Assembly (NCBI GenBank): GCA_947464665.1
Contig: CANHXV010000002.1
Location: 1-35,467, forward strand
Length of the DNA stretch: 35,467 nucleotides
Direction of reading: 5' to 3'
Origin: Comamonadaceae bacterium
GTDB taxonomy: Bacteria > Pseudomonadota > Gammaproteobacteria > Burkholderiales > Burkholderiaceae_C
Below are positions 1 through 11,266 of this stretch, piece by piece (within the stretch, counting starts at the first letter, position 1; each line of letters starts with the position of its first letter). The notes beneath the pieces are model-generated. The model saw nothing but the letters and a program-made list of their open reading frames with translations, was not told where the DNA came from and ran no database searches. Made by a program: the position numbers and the translations under genes.

Positions 1-1
1 A

Positions 2-1606
2 ACCTTCGTGGGCCAATCGGTTGACTCAGAACTCTCTGGCAACATGATTGACATTTGCCCCGTAGGCGCTCTCACCAGCAAGCCATTTCGCTACAGCGCC
101 CGCACTTGGGAATTGTCTCGTCGCAAATCGATTGCTCCGCACGATTCATCGGGCGCCAACTTGGTGGTGCAAGTTAAAAACAACGAAGTGCTTCGTGTGG
201 TGCCTTTGGAAAACGAAGAAGTCAACGAGTGCTGGATTGCCGACCGTGATCGCTTCTCCTACGAAGCCTTGAACAGTGCCGACCGTCTGCGCGCCCCCTT
301 GATCAAACAGGGTGGTGAGTGGAAAGAAGTCGATTGGCAGACCGCTTTGGAATACGTGGCGAATGGACTTAATCAAATCAGCAAAGACCACGGTGCAAGC
401 AGCATTGGCGCTTTGGTCAGCCCGCACAGCACACTTGAAGAGTTGCATTTGGCAAGCACCTTGGTTCGCTCCTTGGGTTCCGACAACATTGACCATCGTT
501 TGCGCAATGCCGAATTTGTGAAGTCTGAAGGCGTGCGGTACTTGGGTACTTCCATCGCAAGCTTGACCCAACTTCAGCGCGTGTTGGTGGTGGGGAGCAA
601 TCTGCGCAAAGACCATCCCTTGTTTGCACAGCGCATTCGTCAAGCACAACGCAATGGTGCGCAAGTCAACGCCATCACTTCAAAGGCTTTGTTGCATGTA
701 ACCGATGCTTGGGCTATGCCTTTGGCGCATGTCGATTTGCAAGAAGCCAGTGCTTGGGCGCAAAGCTTGGCCAATGTGGCGGCGGCCGTTGCGGCAGAGA
801 AGGGCGTGACAGCGCCGGCTCAAGGTCAAGCAACGCCTGAGGCACAAGCTATCGCCAAGTCACTTTTGGGCGGCGACCGCAAAGCTGTTCTGTTGGGTAA
901 CGCAGCTGCTCACCACGCCAACGCATCGAGTTTGCTCAATTTGGCAAAGTGGATTGCAGAACAAACGGGCGCAACTTATGGTTACCTCACAGAAGCTGCC
1001 AACACAGTGGGAGCGCAATGGGCCAAAGCAGAGCCACAGACTGGTGGCTTGAATGCGGCGCAGATGCTGGCTGGCGGATTGAAAGCGGTTTTGCTTCTGA
1101 ATACAGAGCCTGTTGAAGACTCTGCAGCCGGTGTCAAAGCAGTGGCTGCCTTGGCAACCATGCAAATGGTTGTCACCCTCAGTCCATTCAAAACCAACAT
1201 GGCTTTCTCGGACGTGTTGTTGCCAATTGCACCCTTCACGGAAACTTCTGGCAGTTTCGTCAATGCAGAAGGGCGATTGCAAAGCTTTCATGCGGTGGTC
1301 AAACCCTTGGCCGAAACCCGCCCGGCTTGGAAAGTGTTGCGTGTGTTGGCCAACATGCTGGGATTGCCCCAGTTGGCTTTCGAAACATCGCAAGATGTGT
1401 TGAAACAAATTACTGATGTGCCTTTGAATTTGAGCAACGAATGCCGCTCTGAAGTTCGATTGGATGGCAATGCCGACACGCCTTGCGTGGCGTCAATTTA
1501 TCAGCTCGACAGTTTGGTGCGCCGCTCACCTTCTTTACAGCTTACGGCTGATGCCCGAAATGCGGTTCCAAATCGAATGTCTGCTCCTGAAGGAGTACGC
1601 GCATGA
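2..1606 (+). CDS. nuoG: NADH-quinone oxidoreductase subunit G, 5'-truncated by window edge
   Basis: Frame is open to the window edge ([43 protein letters not shown]...), characteristic of NuoG after its Fe-S region; first gene of a contiguous nuoGHIJKLMN order. Stop TGA overlaps the nuoH ATG (ATGA). Confidence 0.95.
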   Translation, partial: TFVGQSVDSELSGNMIDICPVGALTSKPFRYSARTWELSRRKSIAPHDSSGANLVVQVKNNEVLRVVPLENEEVNECWIADRDRFSYEALNSADRLRAPLIKQGGEWKEVDWQTALEYVANGLNQISKDHGASSIGALVSPHSTLEELHLASTLVRSLGSDNIDHRLRNAEFVKSEGVRYLGTSIASLTQLQRVLVVGSNLRKDHPLFAQRIRQAQRNGAQVNAITSKALLHVTDAWAMPLAHVDLQEASAWAQSLANVAAAVAAEKGVTAPAQGQATPEAQAIAKSLLGGDRKAVLLGNAAAHHANASSLLNLAKWIAEQTGATYGYLTEAANTVGAQWAKAEPQTGGLNAAQMLAGGLKAVLLLNTEPVEDSAAGVKAVAALATMQMVVTLSPFKTNMAFSDVLLPIAPFTETSGSFVNAEGRLQSFHAVVKPLAETRPAWKVLRVLANMLGLPQLAFETSQDVLKQITDVPLNLSNECRSEVRLDGNADTPCVASIYQLDSLVRRSPSLQLTADARNAVPNRMSAPEGVRA

Positions 1607-2685
1607 TCGACGCTCTTTACAATAGCGGCTTAAATGCCATCTCTGCTGGTTGGTGGGCCACCATGGTTTGGCCTGTGTTGTGGATTCTGATCAAAATTGT
1701 GTGTGTCTTGGCACCCCTCATGGGCGCTGTGGCTTACCTCACTTTGTGGGAGCGCAAACTGTTGGGCTTCATGCAAGTCCGCTTGGGACCTAACCGCGTG
1801 GGCCCTTTCGGTTTGTTGCAGCCTATCGCCGACGCATTGAAGCTGCTTACCAAAGAAATCATTACGCCATCCGCTGTGGCGCCTGGCTTGTTTCGCTTGG
1901 GCCCTATCATGGCCATCATGCCGGCATTGGCTGCATGGGTTGCCATTCCGTTTGGACCTGAAGTGGCACTTACCAACTTGAATGCCGGTCTTTTGTTGGT
2001 GATGGCCATTACCTCCATTGAGGTATATGGCGTCATCATTGCGGGTTGGGCCTCGAATTCCAAGTACGCGTTCTTGGGTGCCTTGCGCGCCTCTGCGCAA
2101 ATGGTGAGCTACGAAATTGCCATGGGCTTTTGCTTTGTGGTGGTCATCATGGTCACTGGCAGCATGAATCTCACTGAAATTGTGCTGACACAGGGCAAAG
2201 GCGAAATGGCCAGCCTGGGCCTGAACTTCTTGTCTTGGAACTGGCTGCCTTTGTTCCCTATTTTCATGGTCTACCTGATTTCGGGTGTGGCTGAAACTAA
2301 CCGTCACCCCTTCGACGTGGTTGAAGGTGAAGCCGAAATTGTGGCGGGTCACATGGTGGAGTACTCCGGCATGGGCTTTGCCATCTTTTTCTTGGCCGAA
2401 TACGCCAGCATGTGGTTGGTGTCTATTTTGGCCGTGATCATGTTCTTGGGCGGCTGGATGTCACCCATCGACAGTGCATTGTTCAACTTCATTCCAGGTT
2501 GGATTTGGTTGGGTATCAAGACCTTCTTCGTCGTGTCTATGTTCATTTGGATTCGCGCCACATTCCCGCGTTTCCGTTATGACCAGATCATGCGTTTGGG
2601 TTGGAAGATTTTCATTCCAGTCACCTTGGTGTGGCTGTTGATTGTGGGCGCTTGGTTGCATTCGCCTTGGAACATTTGGAAATAA
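1603..2685 (+). CDS. nuoH: NADH-quinone oxidoreductase subunit H
   Basis: 360 aa; [33 protein letters not shown] and [28 protein letters not shown] motifs; nuo synteny. Confidence 0.98.
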   Translation: MIDALYNSGLNAISAGWWATMVWPVLWILIKIVCVLAPLMGAVAYLTLWERKLLGFMQVRLGPNRVGPFGLLQPIADALKLLTKEIITPSAVAPGLFRLGPIMAIMPALAAWVAIPFGPEVALTNLNAGLLLVMAITSIEVYGVIIAGWASNSKYAFLGALRASAQMVSYEIAMGFCFVVVIMVTGSMNLTEIVLTQGKGEMASLGLNFLSWNWLPLFPIFMVYLISGVAETNRHPFDVVEGEAEIVAGHMVEYSGMGFAIFFLAEYASMWLVSILAVIMFLGGWMSPIDSALFNFIPGWIWLGIKTFFVVSMFIWIRATFPRFRYDQIMRLGWKIFIPVTLVWLLIVGAWLHSPWNIWK

Positions 2686-2697
2686 CCGGGTTAAGAC

Positions 2698-3207
2698 ATG
2701 TCTACAGTGGCTGTATCCAACTTTTCGTTCAAAGATTTTCTCAAGAGCTTCATGCTGTTTGAGTTGGTCAAAGGCATGGCTTTGACGGGGCGCTACGCTT
2801 TTCGTCGCAAAGTCACCCTTCAATTCCCCGAAGAGAAGACACCTTTGTCTCCGCGCTTCAGGGGTTTACACGCTTTGCGCCGCTATGAAAACGGCGAAGA
2901 GCGCTGCATTGCTTGCAAGCTATGTGAGGCTGTTTGCCCTGCCATGGCCATCACCATTGAGTCTGATGTGCGTGCGGACGGCTCACGCCGCACCACCCGT
3001 TATGACATCGATTTAACGAAGTGCATCTTCTGCGGTTTTTGCGAAGAAAGTTGCCCCGTCGATTCCATTGTAGAAACCTCTATCTTGGAATACCACGGCG
3101 AGAAACGCGGCGATTTGCACTACACCAAAGAGATGCTGTTGGCCGTGGGTGATCGTTACGAAAAAGACATTTCAGCTGCCAAAGCGGCTGATGCCAAATA
3201 CCGTTGA
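2698..3207 (+). CDS. nuoI: NADH-quinone oxidoreductase subunit I (2x[4Fe-4S] ferredoxin)
   Basis: 169 aa; two CxxCxxCxxxCP motifs ([24 protein letters not shown]); nuo synteny. Confidence 0.98.
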   Translation: MSTVAVSNFSFKDFLKSFMLFELVKGMALTGRYAFRRKVTLQFPEEKTPLSPRFRGLHALRRYENGEERCIACKLCEAVCPAMAITIESDVRADGSRRTTRYDIDLTKCIFCGFCEESCPVDSIVETSILEYHGEKRGDLHYTKEMLLAVGDRYEKDISAAKAADAKYR

Positions 3208-3242
3208 TCGGTTGATTTATAAAAACTAACAAGCGACAACCC

Positions 3243-3908
3243 ATGGACGTCAAAACTGGTTTCTTTTATCTCTTCTCGGTGGTGCTTTTGTTTGCATCCT
3301 TCCGAGTTGTGACTGCGCGCAACCCGGTGCATGCTGTGTTGTTTCTCATGTTGGCTTTTTCACAGGCTTCAGGTCTGTGGCTCATGCTTCAAGCCGAATT
3401 TTTGGCCATGGTCTTGGTCTTGGTTTATTTGGGCGCGGTCATGGTACTGTTCTTGTTTGTGGTCATGATGCTTGACCTTAACCTAGACACTTTGCGCAAA
3501 GGTTTCTGGAAACACTTTCCTCTGGCGGCTTCTTTAGGCGCCTTGATTGCGCTTGAAATGGCTGCTGTGCTCATCAGCGGTTTTAGAGCATCTGAGGCCC
3601 CCAAAGCGGCCGCTGTGGTGGGTCAAATTGGCCCGCAAATTTCCAACAGCAAGGCGTTGGGTATCTTGCTGTACACCGAATACCTGATGCCGATTCAAGT
3701 GGCCGCTGCTATTTTGTTGGTGGCCATGATTGCAGCCATTGCGCTGACACTGCGTCAACGGAAAGACAGCAAAGCCATCAGTGCTTCCGAACAAGTGCAT
3801 GTCCGTGCCAGTGATCGTTTGGTTCTTGTGAAGATGGATGCCGTGAAGGTGGGCGAGGCGCCAAAAGCGCCAGTTGAAGCAGATGCCGCCAAGGAGACTA
3901 AATCATGA
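3243..3908 (+). CDS. nuoJ: NADH-quinone oxidoreductase subunit J
   Basis: 221 aa membrane protein, [54 protein letters not shown]; between nuoI and nuoK. Confidence 0.97.
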   Translation: MDVKTGFFYLFSVVLLFASFRVVTARNPVHAVLFLMLAFSQASGLWLMLQAEFLAMVLVLVYLGAVMVLFLFVVMMLDLNLDTLRKGFWKHFPLAASLGALIALEMAAVLISGFRASEAPKAAAVVGQIGPQISNSKALGILLYTEYLMPIQVAAAILLVAMIAAIALTLRQRKDSKAISASEQVHVRASDRLVLVKMDAVKVGEAPKAPVEADAAKETKS

Positions 3909-4213
3909 CTTTGACACTGGGACACTATTTGTCACTTGGCGCCATGTTGTTTGCATTGTCAGTCATTGGCATTTTCTTGAATCGAAAGAATCTGATTGTG
4001 CTTTTGATGGCCATTGAGCTCATGCTCTTGGCTGTCAATATGAATTTTGTGGCTTTCTCTCACTACTTGGGTGACATGCACGGACAAGTGTTCGTGTTCT
4101 TCATCTTGACAGTGGCAGCTGCCGAGTCCGCCATCGGTCTGGCCATTTTGGTGCTCTTGTTCCGCAACATGAACAGCATCAATGTGGATGAACTTGATTC
4201 GCTCAAGGGCTAA
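3905..4213 (+). CDS. nuoK: NADH-quinone oxidoreductase subunit K
   Basis: 102 aa; [35 protein letters not shown] overlap with nuoJ. Confidence 0.98.
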   Translation: MTLTLGHYLSLGAMLFALSVIGIFLNRKNLIVLLMAIELMLLAVNMNFVAFSHYLGDMHGQVFVFFILTVAAAESAIGLAILVLLFRNMNSINVDELDSLKG

Positions 4214-4227
4214 GAGGTTAAAAAAAC

Positions 4228-6243
4228 ATGAGTCAAACCCTCAACGCTTCTACGCTGCTTGCCGTGCCAATGGCGCCTTTAGTGGGCGCTGTTCTGGCAG
4301 GTATTTTCGGTACGCAATTTGGCGGTAACTGGATAGGTCGACGCCTAACGCATTCCATCACCATTTTGGGCGTGCTCATTGCTTTCATATTGTCAGCCTC
4401 TACTTTGAAAAGCGTGGCCATGGATGGCGCTCGCTTCAATGAAACCCTCTACACCTGGATGACCGTGGGCGGTCTCAGTATGGAGGTGGGCTTCATGGTC
4501 GATGGCCTCACGGCCATGATGATGTGCGTTGTCACTTTTGTCTCGCTCATGGTTCACATCTACACCATTGGTTACATGGAAGAAGATGAAGGCTACAACC
4601 GTTTCTTTGCTTACATCTCTTTGTTCACTTTCTCCATGCTGATGCTTGTCATGAGCAACAACATGTTGCAGCTTTTCTTTGGATGGGAAGCGGTTGGTTT
4701 GGTGTCTTACTTGCTCATTGGTTTCTGGTTCAACAAACCCACCGCCATTTTTGCCAACATGAAAGCCTTCTTGGTGAACCGAGTCGGTGATTTTGGATTC
4801 ATCTTGGGCATTGGGCTCATTGCCGCTTACACGGGCACCCTGAATTACACAGAGGCATTTGCCAAAGCATCTGACCTCAGTGCCCTGACATTGCCTGGCA
4901 CTTCTTGGATGTTGGTCACTGTCATTTGCATTTGCTTGTTCATTGGTGCGATGGGCAAGTCGGCGCAGTTCCCTTTGCATGTGTGGTTGCCAGACTCCAT
5001 GGAAGGCCCTACCCCCATTTCTGCTTTGATTCACGCCGCTACCATGGTCACGGCCGGTATTTTCATGGTGGCCCGCATGTCACCTTTGTTCGAGTTGTCT
5101 GAAACGGCCTTGAACTTCATCATGATCATTGGTGCCATTACAGCCTTGTTCATGGGCTTCTTGGGCATTATTCAGAACGATATTAAGCGCGTGGTGGCTT
5201 ATTCCACTTTGTCTCAATTGGGTTACATGACAGTGGCTTTGGGTGCCTCCGCCTATTCAGTGGCGGTGTTCCACCTCATGACGCACGCTTTCTTCAAAGC
5301 CTTGCTGTTCTTAGGCGCTGGCTCGGTCATCATGGGCTTGCACCACAACCAAGACATTCGTTACATGGGTGGCGTGCGCAAGTACATGCCCATCACGTGG
5401 ATCACCTCATTGCTGGGTTCTTTGGCGTTGATTGGTACGCCACTCTTTTCAGGTTTCTACTCCAAAGACAGCATCATTGAAGCCGTGCACGAAAGTCACT
5501 TGGCTGCTGCAGGCTTCGCCAACTTTGCCGTGCTGGCCGGCGTGTTTGTCACAGCTTTTTATTCATTCCGCATGTATTTCTTGGTTTTCCATGGCAAAGA
5601 ACGCTACGACCAGAATCCCGATGCGCATCACGGTCATCATGGCGATGACCACGACACCCACAGCCCTCACGAGTCACCTTGGGTGGTTACAGTGCCTTTG
5701 ATTTTGTTGGCGATTCCGTCTGTTGTCATTGGTTACATGACCATCACGCCCATGCTGTTTGGCGAATTTTTCAAAGATGCCATCTTCATCGATGCTGAAA
5801 AGCATGCCGGCATGAAGGTATTGGCTGAGGCTTTCCATGGCCCCGTGGCCATGGCTTTGCATGCCGTCACAACGGCACCATTCTGGCTTGCATTGGCGGG
5901 TGTGGTGGTGTCTTGGTACATGTACCTGATTAATCCTGCAGTGCCTGCCGCCATTGGTCGTGCCTTGCGTCCGTTGGTGGTTCTTCTAGAGAACAAGTAC
6001 TACATGGACTGGATCAATGAAAACATTTTGGCTCGCGGTGCACGCGCCCTTGGCAATGGTCTTTGGAAAGTCGGCGACCGCACCTTGATCGATGGCCTGC
6101 TGGTCAATGGTTCTTGGAAGCTTGTGGGCAGGGTCTCTAACTGGACGCGTAAGTTGCAAACGGGTTATCTGTACCACTATGCCTTGGTCATGATCTTGGG
6201 TATCTTTTTGCTAATGACGTACTTCGTCTGGCTCAACAAATAA
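4228..6243 (+). CDS. nuoL: NADH-quinone oxidoreductase subunit L
   Basis: 671 aa; antiporter-like core (FFGWEAVGLVSYLLIGFWF, KSAQFPLHVWLPDSMEGPTPISALIHAATMVTAGIF). Confidence 0.98.
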   Translation: MSQTLNASTLLAVPMAPLVGAVLAGIFGTQFGGNWIGRRLTHSITILGVLIAFILSASTLKSVAMDGARFNETLYTWMTVGGLSMEVGFMVDGLTAMMMCVVTFVSLMVHIYTIGYMEEDEGYNRFFAYISLFTFSMLMLVMSNNMLQLFFGWEAVGLVSYLLIGFWFNKPTAIFANMKAFLVNRVGDFGFILGIGLIAAYTGTLNYTEAFAKASDLSALTLPGTSWMLVTVICICLFIGAMGKSAQFPLHVWLPDSMEGPTPISALIHAATMVTAGIFMVARMSPLFELSETALNFIMIIGAITALFMGFLGIIQNDIKRVVAYSTLSQLGYMTVALGASAYSVAVFHLMTHAFFKALLFLGAGSVIMGLHHNQDIRYMGGVRKYMPITWITSLLGSLALIGTPLFSGFYSKDSIIEAVHESHLAAAGFANFAVLAGVFVTAFYSFRMYFLVFHGKERYDQNPDAHHGHHGDDHDTHSPHESPWVVTVPLILLAIPSVVIGYMTITPMLFGEFFKDAIFIDAEKHAGMKVLAEAFHGPVAMALHAVTTAPFWLALAGVVVSWYMYLINPAVPAAIGRALRPLVVLLENKYYMDWINENILARGARALGNGLWKVGDRTLIDGLLVNGSWKLVGRVSNWTRKLQTGYLYHYALVMILGIFLLMTYFVWLNK

Positions 6244-6255
6244 GGAAGTCACAAA

Positions 6256-7731
6256 ATGGGAATGTTGAGCCTTGCCATTTGGACGCCTATCGCGTTCGGC
6301 ATTGTTTTGTTGGCCTTGGGCCGGGATGAACAAGCGCAATCTGTGCGCTGGTTGTCATTGGTCGGTGCCATTGTGAGTTTCTTGGTCACGCTGCCTTTGT
6401 ATACGGGTTTCAAGCTTGATACCGCTGACATGCAGTTTGTTGAGAAATCCTCTTGGATTGAGCGTTTCAACGTCAATTACCACTTGGGTGTTGATGGTAT
6501 CTCTTTGTGGTTTGTCATTTTGACGGCCTTCATCAATGTGATTGTGATCATTGCAGGATGGGAAGTCATTACACGCAAAGTTAACCAATACATGGCAGCT
6601 TTCTTAATTCTGTCTGGCTTGATGATTGGCGTGTTCTCTGCTTTAGATGGCTTGTTGTTCTATGTGTTCTTTGAAGCCACGCTTATTCCGATGTATTTGA
6701 TCATCGGTATCTGGGGCGGCCCCAACAAGATTTATGCCGCCTTCAAGTTTTTCTTGTACACCTTGCTTGGTTCATTGCTCACCCTCATTGCCTTGATCTT
6801 TTTGTACATCCATTCGGGTGGCAGTTTCGACATCGCTACATGGCATGAGTTGCCACTGTCTGCTACCGCGCAGAACTTCTTGTTCTTTGCATTCTTTGCA
6901 GCCTTTGCTGTCAAAGTGCCGATGTGGCCAGTTCATACTTGGCTACCTGATGTGCACGTTGAAGCGCCTACGGGTGGCTCTGCGGTGCTGGCGGCCATCA
7001 TGTTGAAACTGGGTGCCTATGGTTTCTTGCGATTCTCCATGCCCATTGCGCCCGATGCGGCGCACGAGTGGGGCACCCTCATGATTGTGTTGTCCTTGGT
7101 GGCCGTGATCTATGTGGGCTTAGTGGCCATGGTCCAGCAAGATATGAAAAAACTGGTGGCTTATTCATCCGTGGCGCACATGGGCTTCGTTACCCTGGGG
7201 TTCTTCATCTTTAACCCGCTAGGCATGTCAGGTGGCTTGGTGCAAATGATCGCGCACGGTTTTGTTTCAGCGGCCATGTTCTTGTCAATTGGCGTGCTGT
7301 ATGACCGTGTTCACTCGCGAGAAATTGCAAGCTACGGCGGTGTGGTGAATACCATGCCAAAGTTCGCAGCTTTTGCTTTGCTGTTCTCAATGGCCAACTG
7401 CGGATTGCCAGGCACCGCAGGATTTGTAGGTGAGTGGATGGTCATTTTGGGTGCAGTCCAATTTGATTTCGTGGTGGGCCTGTTGGCGGCCTCTGCCTTG
7501 ATCTTTGGCGCTGCTTACACCCTGTGGATGTTCAAGCGCGTTTACTTGGGTCCTGTCACCAACGACGATGTCAAAGAACTCACAGACATCAATGCGCGTG
7601 AGTTCACAGTCATGGCTTTACTGGCCATTGCGGTGCTTTACATGGGCTTGTACCCCAAGCCGTTCACCGATGTGATGGAAGTCTCTGTGGCCAATTTGTT
7701 GGAGCATGTGGCTGCTTCCAAATTGCCTTGA
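6256..7731 (+). CDS. nuoM: NADH-quinone oxidoreductase subunit M
   Basis: 491 aa; VKVPMWPVHTWLPDVHVEAPTGGSAVLAAIMLKLGAYG; nuo synteny. Confidence 0.98.
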   Translation: MGMLSLAIWTPIAFGIVLLALGRDEQAQSVRWLSLVGAIVSFLVTLPLYTGFKLDTADMQFVEKSSWIERFNVNYHLGVDGISLWFVILTAFINVIVIIAGWEVITRKVNQYMAAFLILSGLMIGVFSALDGLLFYVFFEATLIPMYLIIGIWGGPNKIYAAFKFFLYTLLGSLLTLIALIFLYIHSGGSFDIATWHELPLSATAQNFLFFAFFAAFAVKVPMWPVHTWLPDVHVEAPTGGSAVLAAIMLKLGAYGFLRFSMPIAPDAAHEWGTLMIVLSLVAVIYVGLVAMVQQDMKKLVAYSSVAHMGFVTLGFFIFNPLGMSGGLVQMIAHGFVSAAMFLSIGVLYDRVHSREIASYGGVVNTMPKFAAFALLFSMANCGLPGTAGFVGEWMVILGAVQFDFVVGLLAASALIFGAAYTLWMFKRVYLGPVTNDDVKELTDINAREFTVMALLAIAVLYMGLYPKPFTDVMEVSVANLLEHVAASKLP

Positions 7732-7773
7732 TCGCTTGTGATCAGCTGAAACTTTAAGATAGAGAGAATAGAC

Positions 7774-9261
7774 ATGATTGACTCAACCAGCTGGATGACG
7801 ATTTACCCGGAAATCGTTTTGCTGGTCATGGCCTGCGTGATTGCGCTGGTTGACCTGCTGGTCACAAGCCCTAAGCGCACTGTGACTTATGTTTTAAGTT
7901 TGGTGTCCCTGTGTGGGGTGGCTTTGTTGCATGCCTTCTACGCTGATTCCGGGCACACGCTTTATGGTTTTGGTCGTTTGGTGGTCAGTGATCCCATGGG
8001 CCATTGGCTTAAGTGTTTCGCCACCATCGCTGTCATGGTGACCTTGGTGTATGCACGTCCCTATGCGGCCGATCGCGACATGCTGCGCGGGGGTGAAATT
8101 TTCAGCCTGTCGGTGTTTGCCTTGCTTGGCATGAGCATCATGATTTCTGGTCAAAACTTTTTGGTTTTGTACCTCGGCCTTGAGTTGCTCACTTTGTCTA
8201 GCTATGCCTTGGTGGCCTTGCGCCGCGACAACATGCAGGCCACAGAGGCCGCCATGAAGTATTTCGTGCTGGGTGCCATGGCTTCTGGCTTTTTGTTGTA
8301 TGGCATGTCCATGCTCTATGGCGCTACAGGTTCTTTGGACTTGGCCACCGTTTTCAAAGTGATTGCCAGCGGTCAAGTAAAACACCAAGTTTTGGTGTTT
8401 GGTTTGGTGTTCGTGGTGGCTGGCTTGGCATTCAAATTGGGTGTTGTGCCTTTCCACATGTGGGTGCCCGATGTATACCAAGGTGCGCCTACGGTGGCAA
8501 CCCTCATGATTGCCGGCGCGCCTAAATTGGCGGCCTTTGCCATCGTCATTCGTTTGTTGGTGGAGGGCTTGTTGCCTATGGCCATTGACTGGCAGCAAAT
8601 GTTGGCTCTGTTGGCCATTGCCTCGTTGTTGGTCGGTAACTTGGCGGCCATTGCCCAAACAAACCTCAAGCGCATGTTGGCCTATTCCACCATCGCGCAA
8701 ATGGGTTTTGTCTTGATCGGCTTGATGTCGGGCGTGGTCAGTGGCAATGCGGCCATGGGCGCCAATGCCTACAGCTCTGCCATGTTCTATGTCGTGGGTT
8801 ATGTCCTCACAACATTGGCAACATTTGGCATCATCTTGCTGTTGGCCCGACAAGGTTTTGAAAGTGAAGAGATTACAGATCTGGCTGGCTTGAACAACCG
8901 CAGTCCTTTGTATGCAGGCGTCATGGCCATCTGCATGTTCTCCTTGGCAGGCATTCCGCCCATGGTGGGTTTCTACGCCAAGCTTTCTGTGTTGCAGGCC
9001 TTGATCGCCTCTGGCCATACGGCCGACATTGCATTGGCAGTATTTGCAGTGGCCATGTCGCTCATTGGCGCTTTCTACTATTTGCGCGTTGTGAAGGTCA
9101 TGTACTTTGATGAAGCCGTCACAGCCACCACAGTCACCGCCGACATGGATGTTCGTCTTGTGTTGTCGTTGAATGGCTTGTTGGTCTTGGTCTTGGGCAT
9201 TGTGCCTGGCGCCTTGATGTCACTGTGCGCCCGCTCAGTGGCTCAGATGCTGGCCAATTGA
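7774..9261 (+). CDS. nuoN: NADH-quinone oxidoreductase subunit N
   Basis: 495 aa; [37 protein letters not shown]; nuo synteny. Confidence 0.97.
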   Translation: MIDSTSWMTIYPEIVLLVMACVIALVDLLVTSPKRTVTYVLSLVSLCGVALLHAFYADSGHTLYGFGRLVVSDPMGHWLKCFATIAVMVTLVYARPYAADRDMLRGGEIFSLSVFALLGMSIMISGQNFLVLYLGLELLTLSSYALVALRRDNMQATEAAMKYFVLGAMASGFLLYGMSMLYGATGSLDLATVFKVIASGQVKHQVLVFGLVFVVAGLAFKLGVVPFHMWVPDVYQGAPTVATLMIAGAPKLAAFAIVIRLLVEGLLPMAIDWQQMLALLAIASLLVGNLAAIAQTNLKRMLAYSTIAQMGFVLIGLMSGVVSGNAAMGANAYSSAMFYVVGYVLTTLATFGIILLLARQGFESEEITDLAGLNNRSPLYAGVMAICMFSLAGIPPMVGFYAKLSVLQALIASGHTADIALAVFAVAMSLIGAFYYLRVVKVMYFDEAVTATTVTADMDVRLVLSLNGLLVLVLGIVPGALMSLCARSVAQMLAN

Positions 9262-9285
9262 GTATGGCCGCTCTGTAGGACTCGC

Positions 9286-9843
9286 ATGAAAGTCCTTAAC
9301 CTGCAGTGCGCCAGTATGCACACCTTTGAAGGTTGGTTTGGTTCTGAGGAGGACTACCAGTCTCAACGCGAAACGGGATTGGTGGCTTGCCCCATTTGTA
9401 CGAGCACAGAAGTACGCAAATTACCGTCGGCACCGCGTTTGAATTTAGGTGCTACGGCGCCCAAGCAGTTGAATTCAGAAGCTTTAAATGAGCATCAAGA
9501 ATTGGGTGTTCCAAGTGTTGACGGGCCATCGCATTTATCCGCGATCGCAAATTCCACCTTTGAGCCTGCCAATTCCAACAGTTTGCCCGTAGCGCATGCC
9601 AATCCAGAATCTATGCAACTCATGCAAGCAGCATGGATGAAAATGGTGAAGCATGTGATGGCCAATACCGAGGATGTCGGCAAAAACTTTGCTGAGGAAG
9701 CGCGAAAAATGCACTACGGTGAATCGGAAGAAAGAAACATTCGCGGCAAGGCTTCGTTCGAAGAAACGCAAGATCTTCTAGACGAGGGCATTGATGTGTT
9801 GCCCTTGCCAGTGCCTGATGCCTTGAAGGGCGAGCTTCAATAA
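9286..9843 (+). CDS. DUF1178 family protein
   Basis: 185 aa; MKVLNLQCASMHTFEGWFGSEEDYQSQRETGLVACPICTSTEVRKLPSAPRLNLGA matches my recollection of DUF1178 N-termini; 24 nt after nuoN. Confidence 0.85.
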   Translation: MKVLNLQCASMHTFEGWFGSEEDYQSQRETGLVACPICTSTEVRKLPSAPRLNLGATAPKQLNSEALNEHQELGVPSVDGPSHLSAIANSTFEPANSNSLPVAHANPESMQLMQAAWMKMVKHVMANTEDVGKNFAEEARKMHYGESEERNIRGKASFEETQDLLDEGIDVLPLPVPDALKGELQ

Positions 9844-9859
9844 GATGGCGCTGCTGGAT

Positions 9860-11062
9860 TCAAGCGCCGTACCAGTCTTTCACGGCGGCCACATACCTTT
9901 GCACGCCCTCTGCCACACTGGCGGCTTCTAAAGCACCGTAGGATAAACGTTGGTAGTTGGCCTCTTGCGTGTTAGTCAGGCCAAATGCAAACCCTGGAAT
10001 GGATGCTACTTTGAATTTTTCAGTCATAACGCGATTGAATTCTATGGCTTGGACCCCTTCAGCCAATCCAGGTAGTTTCATGAGGACATAAAAAGCACCT
10101 TGTGTCTTCGGAAATTCAACCAGTTCGCCTAAACCTTCCAAAGCTTTGTAGACGATTTGGCGTACCTCGCTTAAGGCCTTGACTTTGGGTTCAACCCAGT
10201 TGCGGCCTAGCTTTAAAGCCTCTAGGGCCAGCAACTGGGACGGCATGGGTGCGCAAATGAGGTTGGTGTCTTGCACCTTGTTCATGGCATCAAACAAGTT
10301 GGCCGGAAACATGACGTAGCCTACGCGCCAACTGGCCATGCCATAGTTTTTAGACATGGAGAAAAACGACAAAGTGTGTTTCATGGCGCCAGGAATGCTG
10401 GCGGGTGAAAAGTGCTTGACACCCTCATAAGTGAAATACTCGTAGGCTTCGTCGCTAAAGTGATAAAGCCCATGCTGCGAGCAAAGGGCGTTAACATCAC
10501 GCAAAGACGCCTCTGAATAAACTGCACCCGTGGGATTGTTGGGCGAGACTGTCAAAATGGCGCGTGTTCTTGGCGTGATGGCAGCAGCCATGGCCTCAAC
10601 ATCGAGGCTCCAATCTGCGTGGGTTGGCACTGGCACTGGAATGCAGCCACACATGCGAATGGCCATTTCTTGATTGAAATAAAACGGCATGGGGAGGATG
10701 AACTCATCCCCTGGGTCGGCGACCGCCAAAACAGAGTTTAAAAAGGCCATGTTGCTGCCTGCTGTCACCATGAGCATGGCATCAGATCCCAATTTGATTT
10801 GGTTTTCTTTTGCCAACTTGTTGTGAATGGCCTCGATCAACCCAGGGTGCCCACTGACACCCAAGTATTTATGGAGGCTGCCATCGCCCATCATGCTGGG
10901 CAGGGCGGAGATGGCTTGTGCTGGCGGGCCGTAATTGACCACACCCTGACCCAAAGAAATGGTGCCTGGATTGTTGCGCACAAATGCGGCAATGGTGGGG
11001 ATGATGGGGGTGTCGACCGCCGCCATTCGACTTGCGTGATGCTTCATGTGAAAACCATTCAA
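9860..11062 (-). CDS. class I/II PLP-dependent aminotransferase
   Basis: 400 aa; TVSPNNPTGAVYS, SDEAYEYFTYEG, SFFSMSKNYGMASWRVGYV (PLP-lysine region). Confidence 0.9.
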   Translation of the reverse strand: MNGFHMKHHASRMAAVDTPIIPTIAAFVRNNPGTISLGQGVVNYGPPAQAISALPSMMGDGSLHKYLGVSGHPGLIEAIHNKLAKENQIKLGSDAMLMVTAGSNMAFLNSVLAVADPGDEFILPMPFYFNQEMAIRMCGCIPVPVPTHADWSLDVEAMAAAITPRTRAILTVSPNNPTGAVYSEASLRDVNALCSQHGLYHFSDEAYEYFTYEGVKHFSPASIPGAMKHTLSFFSMSKNYGMASWRVGYVMFPANLFDAMNKVQDTNLICAPMPSQLLALEALKLGRNWVEPKVKALSEVRQIVYKALEGLGELVEFPKTQGAFYVLMKLPGLAEGVQAIEFNRVMTEKFKVASIPGFAFGLTNTQEANYQRLSYGALEAASVAEGVQRYVAAVKDWYGA

Positions 11063-11177
11063 TGCTTGAATTCTGTAAAGATTTTAATGTCAGTCAGGTG
11101 CAAATCAAAATTATCTCGATTTCGCTTCTTCTGTTGAATGTCTTCATTGACTCATAATGCTGGCAAATACAACTTAT

Positions 11178-11225
11178 TTGACCCGAGGACTTTTGCATAC
11201 TTTATCGATGGCGATCAATTCGCCA
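11178..11225 (+). promoter_or_regulatory. candidate promoter (TTGACC-17-TTTATC) with dyad TGGCGA-N5-TCGCCA over the predicted start site
   Basis: TTGACC at 11178-11183, TTTATC at 11201-11206, perfect 6-bp-arm dyad at 11209-11225; 42 nt upstream of the likely ATG (11267) of the Ldh-family gene. Confidence 0.35.
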
Positions 11226-11266
11226 CTTTGAGGTATCGTTTGAGACCAAAGTCATCTGAATCGTTT

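Noticed and set aside
1630-2352. 240-aa minus-strand ORF opposite nuoH
   Set aside because: Antisense shadow of nuoH, no ribosome-binding or domain support.
5617-5676. His-rich loop (DAHHGHHGDDHDTHSPHE) in NuoL
   Set aside because: His-rich loops at this position are common in NuoL of proteobacteria as far as I recall; not unusual enough.
7894-9018. 374-aa minus-strand ORF opposite nuoN
   Set aside because: Gln/His-rich, low-complexity translation typical of the antisense of membrane-protein codons; no recognisable domain; nuoN on the plus strand is unambiguous.
9847-9868. GGCGCT...AGCGCC inverted repeat between DUF1178 and the aminotransferase
   Set aside because: 6-bp stem with a 10-nt loop, overlaps the aminotransferase stop, no T-tract; likely chance.
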